A stretch of DNA of 9,966 nt from Natrinema soli. Its GTDB lineage: Archaea; Halobacteriota; Halobacteria; Halobacteriales; Natrialbaceae. Below are positions 1 to 7,735 of the stretch, piece by piece (position 1 is the stretch's first letter; every line of letters starts with the position of its first letter). The stretch is taken from the NCBI RefSeq assembly GCF_028618695.1, contig NZ_JAQIVI010000121.1, positions 29,779 through 39,744 on the forward strand, in the 5' to 3' direction. The notes under the pieces are model-generated. The model was not told where the DNA came from and searched no databases. It saw nothing but the letters and a program-made list of their open reading frames with translations. Both the position numbers and the translations under genes were made by a program.

Positions 1-850
1 GCTTTGTGGCCATGTCCGCGATCTCATGGGAAACGCCCTGAAATTCGCCGATGGGCTGGTCGAACTGTTCGCGTTCCTGAACGTACTCAAGGGCTTCCTC
101 GAAGACCCACTTGGCCGTGATCCAGTTGACGGCCATACTCGTAATTCGGTTAACATTGTAGGTCTTGATCGTCCGTTTGAACGAATCGGAGCCGGTGACG
201 AGTTCGTTCTTGACGGGAACGCGAGCATCGTCGAAGAACAACTGGCTCTGCGAGCCGCCGGCCATGTTGACGTCAGGATCAGTAACAGTGAGCCCGGGTG
301 TGTCGCTGTCCACGAGCAGCGATCCGATATCGTTGCTCGACAATCGGACATAAGTGACAAATGCGTCGGCTCGATCCGCCTCGGAGACCCAGGCCTTCCG
401 CCCATTCAGCACGTACTCGTCGCCGTCTCTCTCGGCGGTCGTGTCCATGTGGGTGACATCGCTGCCATGTTCGGGTTCGCTCATCGCGACGGCGATAAAC
501 GATTCGCCCTTACAGACTGGCGGGAGATACTCTTCTTTGAGTTCTTCGGTGCCGAATTTCGCGATGATCTGTACGTTTCCGACATTCGTCTCCCGAATGA
601 GTGCTGCTGAGTCGGGACAAACTGCCCCGACTCCTTCCATGGCCATTAGTGCTTCCATCCATGAGGCATCGCCACCGCCGTATTCCTCAGGTAGTGTCAT
701 CCCGAGAAAGCCGTGATCGGCTAGGACTTTCCCGTTCTCCTCAGGATGCTCTCCTTCCCACGTGAACGCGTCCTCGTCGAAATGATCCTCGGCGAGATTA
801 CGTGCGGCCTGTCGGATAGCACGCTGTGTATCAGTCAGCTCAAACTGCAT
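1..850 (-). CDS. Acyl-CoA dehydrogenase, N-terminal 283 residues (cut by window edge)
   Basis: This flavoenzyme family oxidises acyl-CoA thioesters to 2-enoyl-CoA in the cytoplasm, using FAD and passing electrons to electron-transfer flavoprotein. The reading frame is open from ATG 850 to the left edge. Residues 1-115 give the all-helical N-terminal domain (starting MQFELTDTQRAIRQAARNLA). Residues 119-131 (IAVAMSEPEHGSD) match the middle-domain signature, with His where Gly, Ala or Ser is usual. GRKAWVSEADRAD at 150-162 and the VQEREQFDQPIGEFQ segment at 257-271 are also typical. About 100 C-terminal residues, including the usual catalytic Glu, lie outside the window, so activity cannot be judged. 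It is divergent from an IclR-family regulator, the usual arrangement for a catabolic gene under IclR control. The family is clear; the acyl substrate is not identifiable. Confidence 0.93.
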   Translation of the reverse strand, partial: MQFELTDTQRAIRQAARNLAEDHFDEDAFTWEGEHPEENGKVLADHGFLGMTLPEEYGGGDASWMEALMAMEGVGAVCPDSAALIRETNVGNVQIIAKFGTEELKEEYLPPVCKGESFIAVAMSEPEHGSDVTHMDTTAERDGDEYVLNGRKAWVSEADRADAFVTYVRLSSNDIGSLLVDSDTPGLTVTDPDVNMAGGSQSQLFFDDARVPVKNELVTGSDSFKRTIKTYNVNRITSMAVNWITAKWVFEEALEYVQEREQFDQPIGEFQGVSHEIADMATK

Positions 851-875
851 CGTGGTACTTATTCACAATACAGCC

Positions 876-882
876 ATATTAA
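876..882 (-). promoter_or_regulatory. TATA box for the acyl-CoA dehydrogenase gene
   Basis: Read on the minus strand this is TTAATAT, centred about 29 nt upstream of ATG 850. That is where a TATA box would sit for a leaderless or nearly leaderless haloarchaeal transcript. The call rests on position and composition only. Confidence 0.5.
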
Positions 883-941
883 CCTTAGCGTGTTTTCAGC
901 AACTGAGGCACAGATATCTCCAGGGAAAGGAGACAAAAACC

Positions 942-960
942 TGTTCACTGTGCGAGAACA
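942..960. promoter_or_regulatory. Candidate IclR operator, TGTTC-N9-GAACA
   Basis: A perfect 5-bp inverted repeat with a 9-bp spacer (19 bp in all) lies between the divergent dehydrogenase and regulator genes, just upstream of the regulator start. IclR proteins bind as dimers to palindromes in such divergent promoters. A binding site for the adjacent regulator, possibly autoregulatory, is inferred. Confidence 0.4.
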
Positions 961-991
961 TTGAAGTAGTAGTATGATGTTAGCTAGGAAT

Positions 992-1765
992 ATGAACGAC
1001 GAAACTGATTCGAGCGGCATTGTGAAGTCGGGTGAGAGATTGCTGCGAATCATCGAATACCTGCGAGAAAACGACAGCATGGGTGTTACGGAGCTTGCAG
1101 ACGAGATGGAGATGTCGAAAAGTGCTGTGCACAAGCACCTACAGACGCTGGTTGCGGACAATTACGTGAAAAACGAAGACGGACGGTATGAGATCGGATT
1201 TAAGTTCCTCACCATTGGCGGACAGATCCGCGATCAGGATCTGCTCTGTCAGTTTGCGCGGTCCGCCGTACGGAAGTTGGACAACCGAACGGAACAGAAC
1301 ACTGCGTTCGTCGTTCGAGAAGATGAGTACGGAATCTTTGCGTGTGTCAGTAGTGACCGGTACGGACTCCGGAGGACAGTACCACTCGGTAATCGATATC
1401 CGCTTCATCAGAATGCCTCGGGGAAAGCGATTCTAGCAACGTTGCCGGATGAGGAGGTCGAACAAATCATCGACGTAACCGGACTGCCGCAAAAGACGGA
1501 GAACACGATCATTGATAGAACGGACCTGTTTGACGAATTGGAGACGATCAACGAACGCGGCTACGCGACGAGCGAAGCGGAACGAATTGACGGCGTCCTC
1601 TCCGTCGCTGCTGCCGTCGAAGCGCCGAAATCCAACCGAGTGGGCGCGCTCACTCTAGCTGGCCCGAACAACGAACAGTTGAAACGAAAAGTCGACGAAG
1701 AGTACGCCGAGACCGTCATTGAGATGGCAAATGAACTCGAGCTACAGCTGATGTATCAACACTGA
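992..1765 (+). CDS. IclR-family transcriptional regulator
   Basis: A 257-residue DNA-binding regulator of normal length for the family. Residues 12-26 (KSGERLLRIIEYLRE) open the winged-helix domain. The helix-turn-helix covers about 30-54 (VTELADEMEMSKSAVHKHLQ). The effector-binding domain covers about 80-250 and carries family hallmarks at 136-149 (YPLHQNASGKAILA) and 189-210 (RGYATSEAERIDGVLSVAAAVE). Candidate ATGs lie at 974, 977 and 992. I prefer 992 because the conserved region follows directly and homologues normally begin with a few polar residues before it; no strong ribosome site separates the choices. It is divergent from the acyl-CoA dehydrogenase, so that gene, and perhaps others further left, are the likely targets. 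The effector would probably be an organic acid, but nothing in the sequence identifies it. Confidence 0.93.
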   Translation: MNDETDSSGIVKSGERLLRIIEYLRENDSMGVTELADEMEMSKSAVHKHLQTLVADNYVKNEDGRYEIGFKFLTIGGQIRDQDLLCQFARSAVRKLDNRTEQNTAFVVREDEYGIFACVSSDRYGLRRTVPLGNRYPLHQNASGKAILATLPDEEVEQIIDVTGLPQKTENTIIDRTDLFDELETINERGYATSEAERIDGVLSVAAAVEAPKSNRVGALTLAGPNNEQLKRKVDEEYAETVIEMANELELQLMYQH

Positions 1766-2639
1766 GTTCGTTCTCTCATGGCGAAAGGCGATCTATTACA
1801 AGAATATGTTTGTAATGATTGTCTACTGCCTCACTTACACAGAACTAAGCGTACTTGTCGGCCCGTCCTTGCCCGAAAAAGAGCCGGTCGGTGTTGGTCT
1901 GCTTCTCTGATCGTTCTCTCACTGATAACGATATCTACGGCATTGAGCGCCGACTCGCGACTTGCAGTATTGAATGGCTGGCGCGCTCCCACTCTCTTCT
2001 GTCTGATTGAGCACTTGGACATGATTCCGCCGATACAGGTGTGTTCAGATAAGTTGATTCCATGCGAATAATTTTAGCCACTCATCGACAGTTTCTGTCT
2101 TGGTAATACTAAACAGTTAAAGAAGAGGAGAGTTCTCACTTAATCTCTTGAAGGATACATTCTATATAGTTTCGATCTCCGTAACATCCGTATCTGAAAT
2201 CGAAATCGTATGGAGAGAAATCGTTTTGGAATATTGTTTTTGTATTAATAAGAAGTACAGCACCATCGATGTTATGATTCTTGTGTAGTCCGGTGAAGAA
2301 CACATGAGAAAAACGCTCGTTCTATCCGCTACGAGTTTTATATGGTGCAAATTATTTGTTCGAGATCAACTGCGGTGTACAGCCAATATCGCTTATTATC
2401 GAGTTGGATCATGGCCTCATTGATCGTAACGTGATTCGGACTTCGGCCATCGTTGGACTGTAGATCGGCTTTGTGAACCCAGTCATGAATGGTTAAGCGT
2501 ACCTGCTTAACACTGAACTCTCAAAAATAAATACTGTATCCAAAAGTGAGTACCTACAAAATAGAAGCTGAATATCGGGCTTTATCAACAGTCGCGATAT
2601 TACTTCTCGCTCCACAAAACCTAACTCGATCTTATCGAT
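1766..2639. other. Gene-poor AT-rich intergenic stretch
   Basis: Nothing here is a convincing gene. The longest open frames (1778-2071 on + and 1831-2022 on -) encode Arg/Cys-rich, non-acidic peptides quite unlike haloarchaeal proteins and match no family I recognise. From about 2080 the DNA becomes strongly AT-rich with many stops in all frames. The moderately GC-rich part at about 1840-2040 could be a decayed gene fragment, but I could not reconstruct one. The only distinct structure seen is the dyad at 2492-2511. Confidence 0.6.
2492..2511. repeat. Perfect 7-bp inverted repeat, GTTAAGC-N6-GCTTAAC
   Basis: A 20-bp dyad in an otherwise featureless AT-rich stretch, about 140 bp before the first readable codons of the decayed ATPase gene. 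It could be an operator, a small hairpin or an old element end. No partner feature settles which. Confidence 0.45.
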
Positions 2640-3732
2640 ACGACAGAGAGGCTATCGTTCTAATTTGAACACCCAAATCGGGCTCCGTCATCGATTGATA
2701 CAAGCCGTCACTCGTACTCGCCGGCCAGATTCCGCTGACCGCCTTCTTTCTGGCCCGCCGGTCCCACGCTGCAGCGACGTTCTCGGTGGTATAGGTCTTG
2801 CACTCGTCGTATCGGCCTTCTAGTCGGCACACCGATCACAGATCCGCCGGGTCACGTCGCGGCGCTCGAGATCGACCCGCAGGAACGACCCTCTGTAGTT
2901 GAACAATTTCCGGAGTAAAAAACCAACTCTGAACTGGGCATGTACCCGACCTTGAGGGCTTCCGCCGGGATCCGTTCGGCGGCATTACGAGCGCGATCGA
3001 GGACTCTCGAGCAGACGGTGAAGCCACGGCCAACGTCCTCATGCAAATCGTGTTCCGTCCGGAACCTCGAGACTGGGTCCACGGCATCAACGACGGGCCG
3101 AACGTGGATGATATCGCTCACAATCTCAATCAACCGTGTTTGAGAAGAAGCGACGACTCTTCACGAGAACGACGATCGAGCATCCGCCGTCCGATATCGA
3201 GAAGAAGGCCGCGAAGATCATCCGGGATCAGCACGGAGATCGGGCATGGAACGTCAATATCCGTCTCTTCGCCGTCTCCGAGGACGAAACGGTCGCACGT
3301 CGGCGGGTGAAGAAGGCCGCGACTCAATTCGAGAACTACTACGAGACAGCCACAGAGCAGAAGTTTGAGCCAGTCCCGTTGGAAGACAAGGACCTCCGCC
3401 AAGAGCTAGATCGACTCGTAAAGCGCGAGTGGGTAGACCGAGGAATCGTCAAATCCGAGTCCGAAGCCGCCGGGATCATCCACGTCCCGAACGTTGAGAT
3501 CAACCAGCAGAACCTAGACTGGGCACTCTCGAAACCCGGCGAAGGGATCCCTCCAGGCACGGCCAGATTCGACTTTGAAGATGCCGGCGTGTCGATGGCG
3601 AGTAACAAAGAGAAGCAACTCGAAATGCTGGATTCGTCAGGCAAAGGGGATCCGTTCTGGTTCGGCTGGTGATCAAAGAACGGCATTGAAGCCGGGATCT
3701 ACGAGCACACGCTGAACGCACACATGTTCGTC

Positions 3733-3765
3733 GGTGGCGGGACTCGAAAGGGGGAAATCCACGCT
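3733..3765 (+). other. Destroyed Walker A (P-loop) of the ATPase pseudogene
   Basis: The frame entering this site reads MFVGGGTRKGE. After a one-base shift the downstream frame reads GKSTLLTNF. The parent sequence was presumably GGGTGKGKSTLL. Two changes explain what is seen: the codon at 3745-3747 is CGA (Arg) where Gly is expected, and a run of five G (3750-3754) stands where four would keep frame. An open frame from GTG 3734 gives GLERGKST, which lacks the four-residue spacing of a P-loop, so no frame here encodes a working nucleotide-binding loop. Confidence 0.85.
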
Positions 3766-4998
3766 ACTCACCAACTTCACGTCTCAGGCCATGGAGCGCG
3801 ATTACGGCGGGCTCGTGATTACGCTCGGGAAGGACGACGATGATGAGGAGTTCATTGCCGAGTGGCCGGAGGATCGGCCAGAAGAGGATTTCGTCTTTAT
3901 CGACACTGGTGATGGCTTCGAGGAGATGGTTCGGTTCAACCTGCTCGAGGTACCCGACGAGCTTGAGCCGGGATCAGTCGCTCACTCGAGTTACGTCGAG
4001 AGCTTGGCCGACGACATGTCCGCTGCGTTCGCCCAGACCGGCGGGTCCGATAACTACTGGGGAGCGCTTATGAGTCGCGTCACGCGGACGCTGATCCGGG
4101 GGATGACGCAATCGGGGAAGACATGCACTCCCGTCGATCTTGCTGCAGCATGCTCGTCTCAGGATAACCTCGAACAATTCGCCGACTGGATGAACGAAGA
4201 ACAGTCCACTTCATCTGGGAGACGGCTGAACGGATCAAGGAGAAGGAAGACGCTGACCTCGAGCCGTTGGCTGGCCGCATGGATAACGTCGTTCACAATG
4301 CGACGCTCCGGACCATGCTCTCGACTCGAGAACCGACGATCCGGATTCAGGATATCGTCGATGATGGGAAGATAGCGGTCCTACGGTTGGATCCCTCGCT
4401 CGGGGAGACCGAGAAGAACTTCATCACGACGCCGCTCGTTCGGCGCTTCTACAACGCGAAGAAGATGAGCGAGAACGAAGATCCGTTCTTCTGCGTGTGG
4501 GACGAGTTCGACAAGGCGGTAACTCGAGAGTCCAACGTCGATGAAATGCTCTCTGAGGCTGGCGGCTATGGGCTCTGGTTCGTCCTTGCCTGTCAGGCAC
4601 CGAGTTACCAGCTCCCCGAGAGCCTCACGAATGCCGTCGAGAGTCAGATTGAGACGTTCGTTAGCTTCGGAACCAGTGGACAGGACGCGAAGTATATCGC
4701 CGGCCAGCATACGATCGACGACTCGGACCTCTCGAATCTCTCGCGGTACTCCATGTACATGCGGACCCACGACGATAACGACGATTTTACCCATAGCTAC
4801 CGTGTCAACACGTTCCCGCCCGTTCGCGAGGTACGGAGCGAAGTAGGCAACGCCAATCTCATGAGCGATACCGACGTGATCGACCTCAAGCGTCGGTCCG
4901 TAGAACGGTATGGGGAGATCCCGGAGACAGCAGAAGAGATCAAGGACGAATCCCATTTCTTCGGGACACCAAGTGGACAAGAAGCCGAGAGTACGACC

Positions 4999-5865
4999 CT
5001 CACGCCATGGCAACAATCTCGAGTGTGTAAGGCGATCTACGACGAAGCGCTCCGACAGGGAACCGACGATGGCTTTGTGTTCCTAAACGACGTTACGGAG
5101 CGCCTGGACGACTACCTGCACGATGTGGACGTCTCCACTCCATCGAAGGTTTCCTCGGCTCTGGACTACCTCTCTGCCCGTGAGATCGAACGAGAGGACC
5201 GTGGCGGGAAGCTATACGTTCGATGCACCGAGCAGGGGAAACAGGCTATCTTCTCCGGCGGGAACTCCCTCACTGACGACGATGAAAGCGTCCAGGAGAA
5301 CAACGGCGGTGAAGGTCACAAGCAGCTGCTTCGAGACGCCTATGATCCGCTGATGGACACCGGGCTTCTGGTGGATATTCTCCAGCAAGACGGCTCAGAC
5401 ATGCCTGACGCGACGGCTAACCTAGACGATGCGCTGCAGTTAGACGACTCGGCATCTGCTCGAGAGATCGCCAATAGAGTCGATGAGTTTGAAGACGAAG
5501 AGCCTGTGCTTACCCAGCTGACCGACCTGAATAACGTCTCGATCGAAGCCGAGAAGGCCACTGGGAGCACCAAACAGGGCCAAACGATAAAGAATCTCGC
5601 CAGTGCCGTCAACGACGGAGAGCAATGCCTGTTCATCGCCCGCGAGTCGATCGCACCGAACGTATGGAAGGCGCTCGCTGAAGAGCCACTAGGTGCGCAC
5701 GAGAACCACAAGCCGGACGGAGAGACGCGTTTCTACAACTTGCACCCATTGAGTATCGACGATGAGCAAATCTATCGTGACAGCGCTCGCGAAGACGTCT
5801 GGGTTCGCAACGAACGGACTGGCGAGTACATCCTTCGCGATAGCTCCGGCGAAGAGCACGCTTGC
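4999..5865 (+). other. C-terminal winged-helix and nuclease-like part of the ATPase pseudogene
   Basis: After the ATPase core the open frame continues into a helical stretch with a winged-helix pattern: FVFLNDVTERLDDYL, then STPSKVSSALDYLSAREI and a beta-hairpin-like GGKLYVRCTEQG, at about 5080-5250. A second domain starts with HKQLLRDAYDPLMDTGLLVD (about 5317-5376), then PDA (5404-5412), then VSIEAEKATGSTKQG (about 5536-5580), then NLASAVNDGEQCLFIA. A Pro-Asp followed by Glu-x-Glu-Lys and a helix with a hydrophobic strand after it resembles PD-(D/E)xK nuclease folds. I infer that fold from motif order only. This part carries no internal stops. Confidence 0.45.
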
Positions 5866-6169
5866 TTCCCAACGTGGAGAGCATCTTCACCGACGACCGG
5901 TACCCTTCGGTCGATCCTGGAGCGACCGAGAACCTTCGGACGGTCAAAACCCCGGTCATTCCCGAGCACATCTTCGACGACAGCGAGCTACCGGATTGCG
6001 GCGACAGCTGGCACATCCTTGTTGTGCCATCTGATGGCGACTCGCTCCAAGTCTACATTGACGGCATGACTATCCCACTTGAGAGTCTCGGCGCTAATGG
6101 GACGGGAAACGACGATCCGGAAGAGGACGAAGAAACCGGGACGCTTGACGGGTTGCTCGAACCACTCGA

Positions 6170-6625
6170 CTAACGCTTCCGCTGTTCCAACTCCTTCTCG
6201 ACTTCTTCACTGATGATCGTCCGGAGGTCATCACCGAGTCCGCGACGGACGACGTCTTTCAGAGTCTCGAGTTCGTCCTCAAGGCTACTCACATGGTTCT
6301 CGAGTCGCTCTATATCATCATACGTCGGGAACGAGCGCCAATGACTCGAGTCCAGGAACTCCTGCCCGAGCGAGGTAATGGAATAGACGTTCGCCGGGAT
6401 CGTTCCTTCCCCGTCAGTTTCTCCGACGACCTCCACTAGCCCAAGATCAACGAGCGTCTGCATGTGGTAGCTCATACTCCCCGACGGGATCCCTGCTTCA
6501 CGGCGGAGCTCCGTCGTCGAACGTTCGTCACTATCCGATCGACTCAGAGCCGTGAGCAGCGCTCCACGATCCTCAGTGATCTGCTCAGAAATCTCGTCGA
6601 ATTTGCCCGAACTCTCGGAACTCAT
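6170..6625 (-). CDS. Winged-helix transcriptional regulator with C-terminal coiled coil
   Basis: An intact 151-residue regulator starting at ATG 6625. Residues 20-35 are helical. The helix-turn-helix spans about 36-62 (STTELRREAGIPSGSMSYHM, then QTLVDLGLVEVVG), and the wing runs to about 86 with the acidic GETDGEGT turn. Residues 103-130 (DIERLENHVSSLEDELETLK) form a leucine-rich coiled coil that would mediate dimerisation. The C-terminus is highly charged. This layout is frequent in haloarchaeal plasmids and proviruses, as MarR/ArsR-like winged-helix proteins. It is convergent with the ATPase pseudogene, and their stop codons overlap by 4 bp (6170-6173), so the two probably travelled together. 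Its promoter carries a dyad, suggesting autorepression. The specific target is unknown; the fold assignment is firm. Confidence 0.88.
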   Translation of the reverse strand: MSSESSGKFDEISEQITEDRGALLTALSRSDSDERSTTELRREAGIPSGSMSYHMQTLVDLGLVEVVGETDGEGTIPANVYSITSLGQEFLDSSHWRSFPTYDDIERLENHVSSLEDELETLKDVVRRGLGDDLRTIISEEVEKELEQRKR

Positions 6626-6642
6626 ACATTGACCACACCCTA

Positions 6643-6659
6643 TAGATAATGCCTATCTA
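6643..6659 (-). promoter_or_regulatory. Dyad over the winged-helix gene promoter, TAGATA-N5-TATCTA
   Basis: A perfect 6-bp inverted repeat begins 18 nt upstream of ATG 6625 and ends 34 nt upstream. For a leaderless transcript this is where the TATA box and its flanks would lie, and the AT-rich arms could themselves serve as the TATA box. A dimeric repressor bound here would block TBP/TFB, so autoregulation by the downstream protein is a reasonable inference. Confidence 0.5.
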
Positions 6660-6858
6660 CTTAGTGGTTACCCCGATATTATCCAGCTCCCCCAGAAACG
6701 CCGACCAATAAGGAACCAATCAAACCACAGGGGCCTCAAGCCAGCCGGGCAAAAAATCATAGACGTATCAGTATCTAGAGCAATTCGGCGAGAGGGTTAG
6801 CCAAGCAGCAGAATCCGACACGAGTGGAACTAATCATGTCACGACCACAGCAGAGGAG

Positions 6859-7289
6859 GGCACCCAAATAGATCTCAATAGAGAGGGAGGACGAGATGAC
6901 GTGACCAGGGGCACCCCAGCGGGCGCACAGAGTCAGAGGAAACTCGAGTGGGTTAGCAGTGGAACAGTCCACCAGAGATCGATGGCGAGGAAGACAGCCG
7001 GAATGAGAACGGAGGACAGTCCAGTAATGCAACCAGCGAGTTCAGAAAAGCCGACGACAGAAGAAAGGGCAACACGAAGCAGGGGACAGGCACCAAGAGC
7101 ACCGAGAGCGCCGACAGCGCCGCCATCCAGGACAGCGAGAAACTGCGAACTCTTGAACTCGAGCAGCGGAGCTCCGGAGACCGTGTAACGATAGCGACAG
7201 CGCTAGGACAGCACAGCACAGGTCTCTCCCGACGAGAGTGAGAACAGTCGGCTCTGTTGGAATGTTCAACTGGTAACAGGTTGGCACCC
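6859..7289 (-). repeat. Left repeat block: GGCACCC and GACAG(TCC) motifs
   Basis: GGCACCC occurs at 6859-6865, 6910-6916 and 7283-7289, with a GGCACCA variant at 7089-7095. ACAGTCC occurs at 6964-6970 and 7016-7022, and shorter ACAG cores recur at 6994, 7057, 7086, 7114, 7132, 7197, 7208 and 7244. Read on the minus strand these are GGGTGCC and GACTGTC-type motifs, the same pair that forms the right-hand block on the + strand. The 6859 to 6910 step is 51 bp and the 6964 to 7016 step is 52 bp, about twice the pitch of the right block. The remaining cores are less regular. Confidence 0.55.
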
Positions 7290-7354
7290 TCAGCGATAAG
7301 TACAGGTGAACGAGTGAACCTGACGCTCAGTTCATATCCCCTCTGAACGACGGA

Positions 7355-7501
7355 TCACTCCTGTGGTTTGCTGAGGTTGAGCATCTCACCTTCGCATTCT
7401 GTACACTCCATCGGCTGGTGGTCTGCCGTCATTCTGTGTCCACACTCCATACACTCGTATGTGTAGGGCGGTGATTTCTCGTATGTGTTCTCCCCACGCA
7501 T
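7355..7501 (-). CDS. Small zinc-ribbon (rubrerythrin-like) protein
   Basis: A 48-residue protein with two CxxC knuckles: C17-x2-C20 in YECMECGHRM and C33-x2-C36 in MECTECEGEM. It ends in LNLSKPQE. This is the pattern of the very short rubrerythrin-like zinc-binding proteins that haloarchaeal genomes carry in many copies, usually 45-55 residues long. The start at ATG 7501 gives that length. An ATG at 7540 would add 13 hydrophobic residues, and a still longer frame begins with TTG at 7582. A GGAG (7517-7520) lies 15 nt before ATG 7501. One Zn2+ is presumably held by the four Cys; a role in protein or nucleic-acid contact is typical of the fold but not shown here. The gene sits between two inverted repeat blocks. 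Its function is unknown. Confidence 0.8.
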   Translation of the reverse strand: MRGENTYEKSPPYTYECMECGHRMTADHQPMECTECEGEMLNLSKPQE

Positions 7502-7638
7502 ATCTATAACTATACTCTCCGAAATAATGAGTTTTTCCATTATAATTATCAAATTATCCTCGGTATGATCTCCAAATTTCAACTTCTGTATTTGATAGAA
7601 CTCACAGCGTTATGTTCGCATCTCTATGTAACAGCTGT

Positions 7639-7660
7639 TTCAGACAACATTACGTCTGAA
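7639..7660. repeat. Perfect 7-bp inverted repeat, TTCAGAC-N8-GTCTGAA
   Basis: A 22-bp dyad whose right arm overlaps the first bases of the leader element at 7656. It could be an operator or a short hairpin at the border of the repeat element. The second copy of the leader at 8829 lacks this left arm. Confidence 0.45.
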
Positions 7661-7692
7661 GAATAGGATTTCGATAGGGCCGGACAGTCTTC
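7656..7692 (+). repeat. Leader element, copy 1
   Basis: The 26 bp at 7656-7681 (CTGAAGAATA, two variable bases, ATTTC, then AGG-CC) match 8829-8854 at 21 of 26 positions. Both copies are followed shortly by AGTCTTC (7686-7692 here). Both stand upstream of GACTGTC-type repeats on the same strand, which suggests they are parts of one repeated element. Confidence 0.55.
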
Positions 7693-7735
7693 TGCTGCCG
7701 AAATAGGCCGACAAAGACGCAAAGAGTCAGCGTGG

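Larger units (their letters stand above)
2640..6173 (+). pseudogene. Decayed HerA/FtsK-superfamily conjugation-type ATPase (VirB4/VirD4-like)
   Basis: One ancestral gene of roughly 1,170 codons can be followed across frames. Two hydrophobic segments come first (about 2698-2757 and 2780-2830), then a mixed N-domain (about 2830-3660). The ATPase core has its P-loop at 3733-3765, Walker B as VWDEFD (Asp-Glu at 4501-4506), and the LACQAPSYQLPE segment at about 4588-4622 expected of HerA/TraG/VirD4 relatives. A winged-helix-like part and a C-terminal domain follow. Such membrane ATPases drive DNA or protein transfer. Frameshifts lie near 2708 (+1), 2782, 2821, 2941 and 3133 (each -1), 3750-3754 (+1), 4203 (-1) and 5862-5868 (-1). 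Nonsense codons are TAA 2916-2918 and TGA 3670-3672. The 5' limit is approximate; no start codon is evident. The stretch 4204-5865 stays open. Flanking genes are intact, so true decay is likelier than poor sequence. The subfamily is uncertain. Confidence 0.85.
6626..7354. other. Gene-poor stretch with strong purine bias on the + strand
   Basis: No convincing gene is present. From about 6840 to 7220 the + strand is rich in A and G (for example runs such as GGAGGACGAGATGA), and the minus strand is correspondingly C/T-rich. Open frames here (for example 6901-7188 on + and 6775-7032 or 6953-7219 on -) encode basic, Ser/Arg/Cys-rich peptides unlike the acidic proteins of the real genes. The stretch holds the left-hand repeat block and a small CTCTC-N5-GAGAG hairpin at 7224-7238. 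A non-coding RNA or binding-site array explains it better than a protein. Confidence 0.55.

Noticed and set aside
26..610. 194-codon open frame on the + strand
   Set aside because: It is antisense to the acyl-CoA dehydrogenase, whose translation matches the family along its whole visible length.
1778..2071. 97-codon open frame downstream of the IclR gene
   Set aside because: Cys/Arg/Leu-rich composition unlike the acidic genes nearby, no family recognised, no promoter seen; the opposite-strand frame at 1831-2022 is equally unconvincing.
3136..3672. A separate 178-residue gene starting at GTG 3136
   Set aside because: The protein continues the preceding frame through a one-base deletion near 3133 and continues past TGA 3670 in the same frame, so it is a fragment of the ATPase pseudogene.
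4381..5016. 211-codon open frame on the - strand
   Set aside because: Antisense to the ATPase frame, which carries recognisable motifs; the minus-strand peptide has none.
6775..7219. Minus-strand frames of 85 and 88 codons in the purine-biased stretch
   Set aside because: Cys/Ser/Leu-rich peptides with no acidic bias and no recognisable family; most likely a by-product of strand composition.
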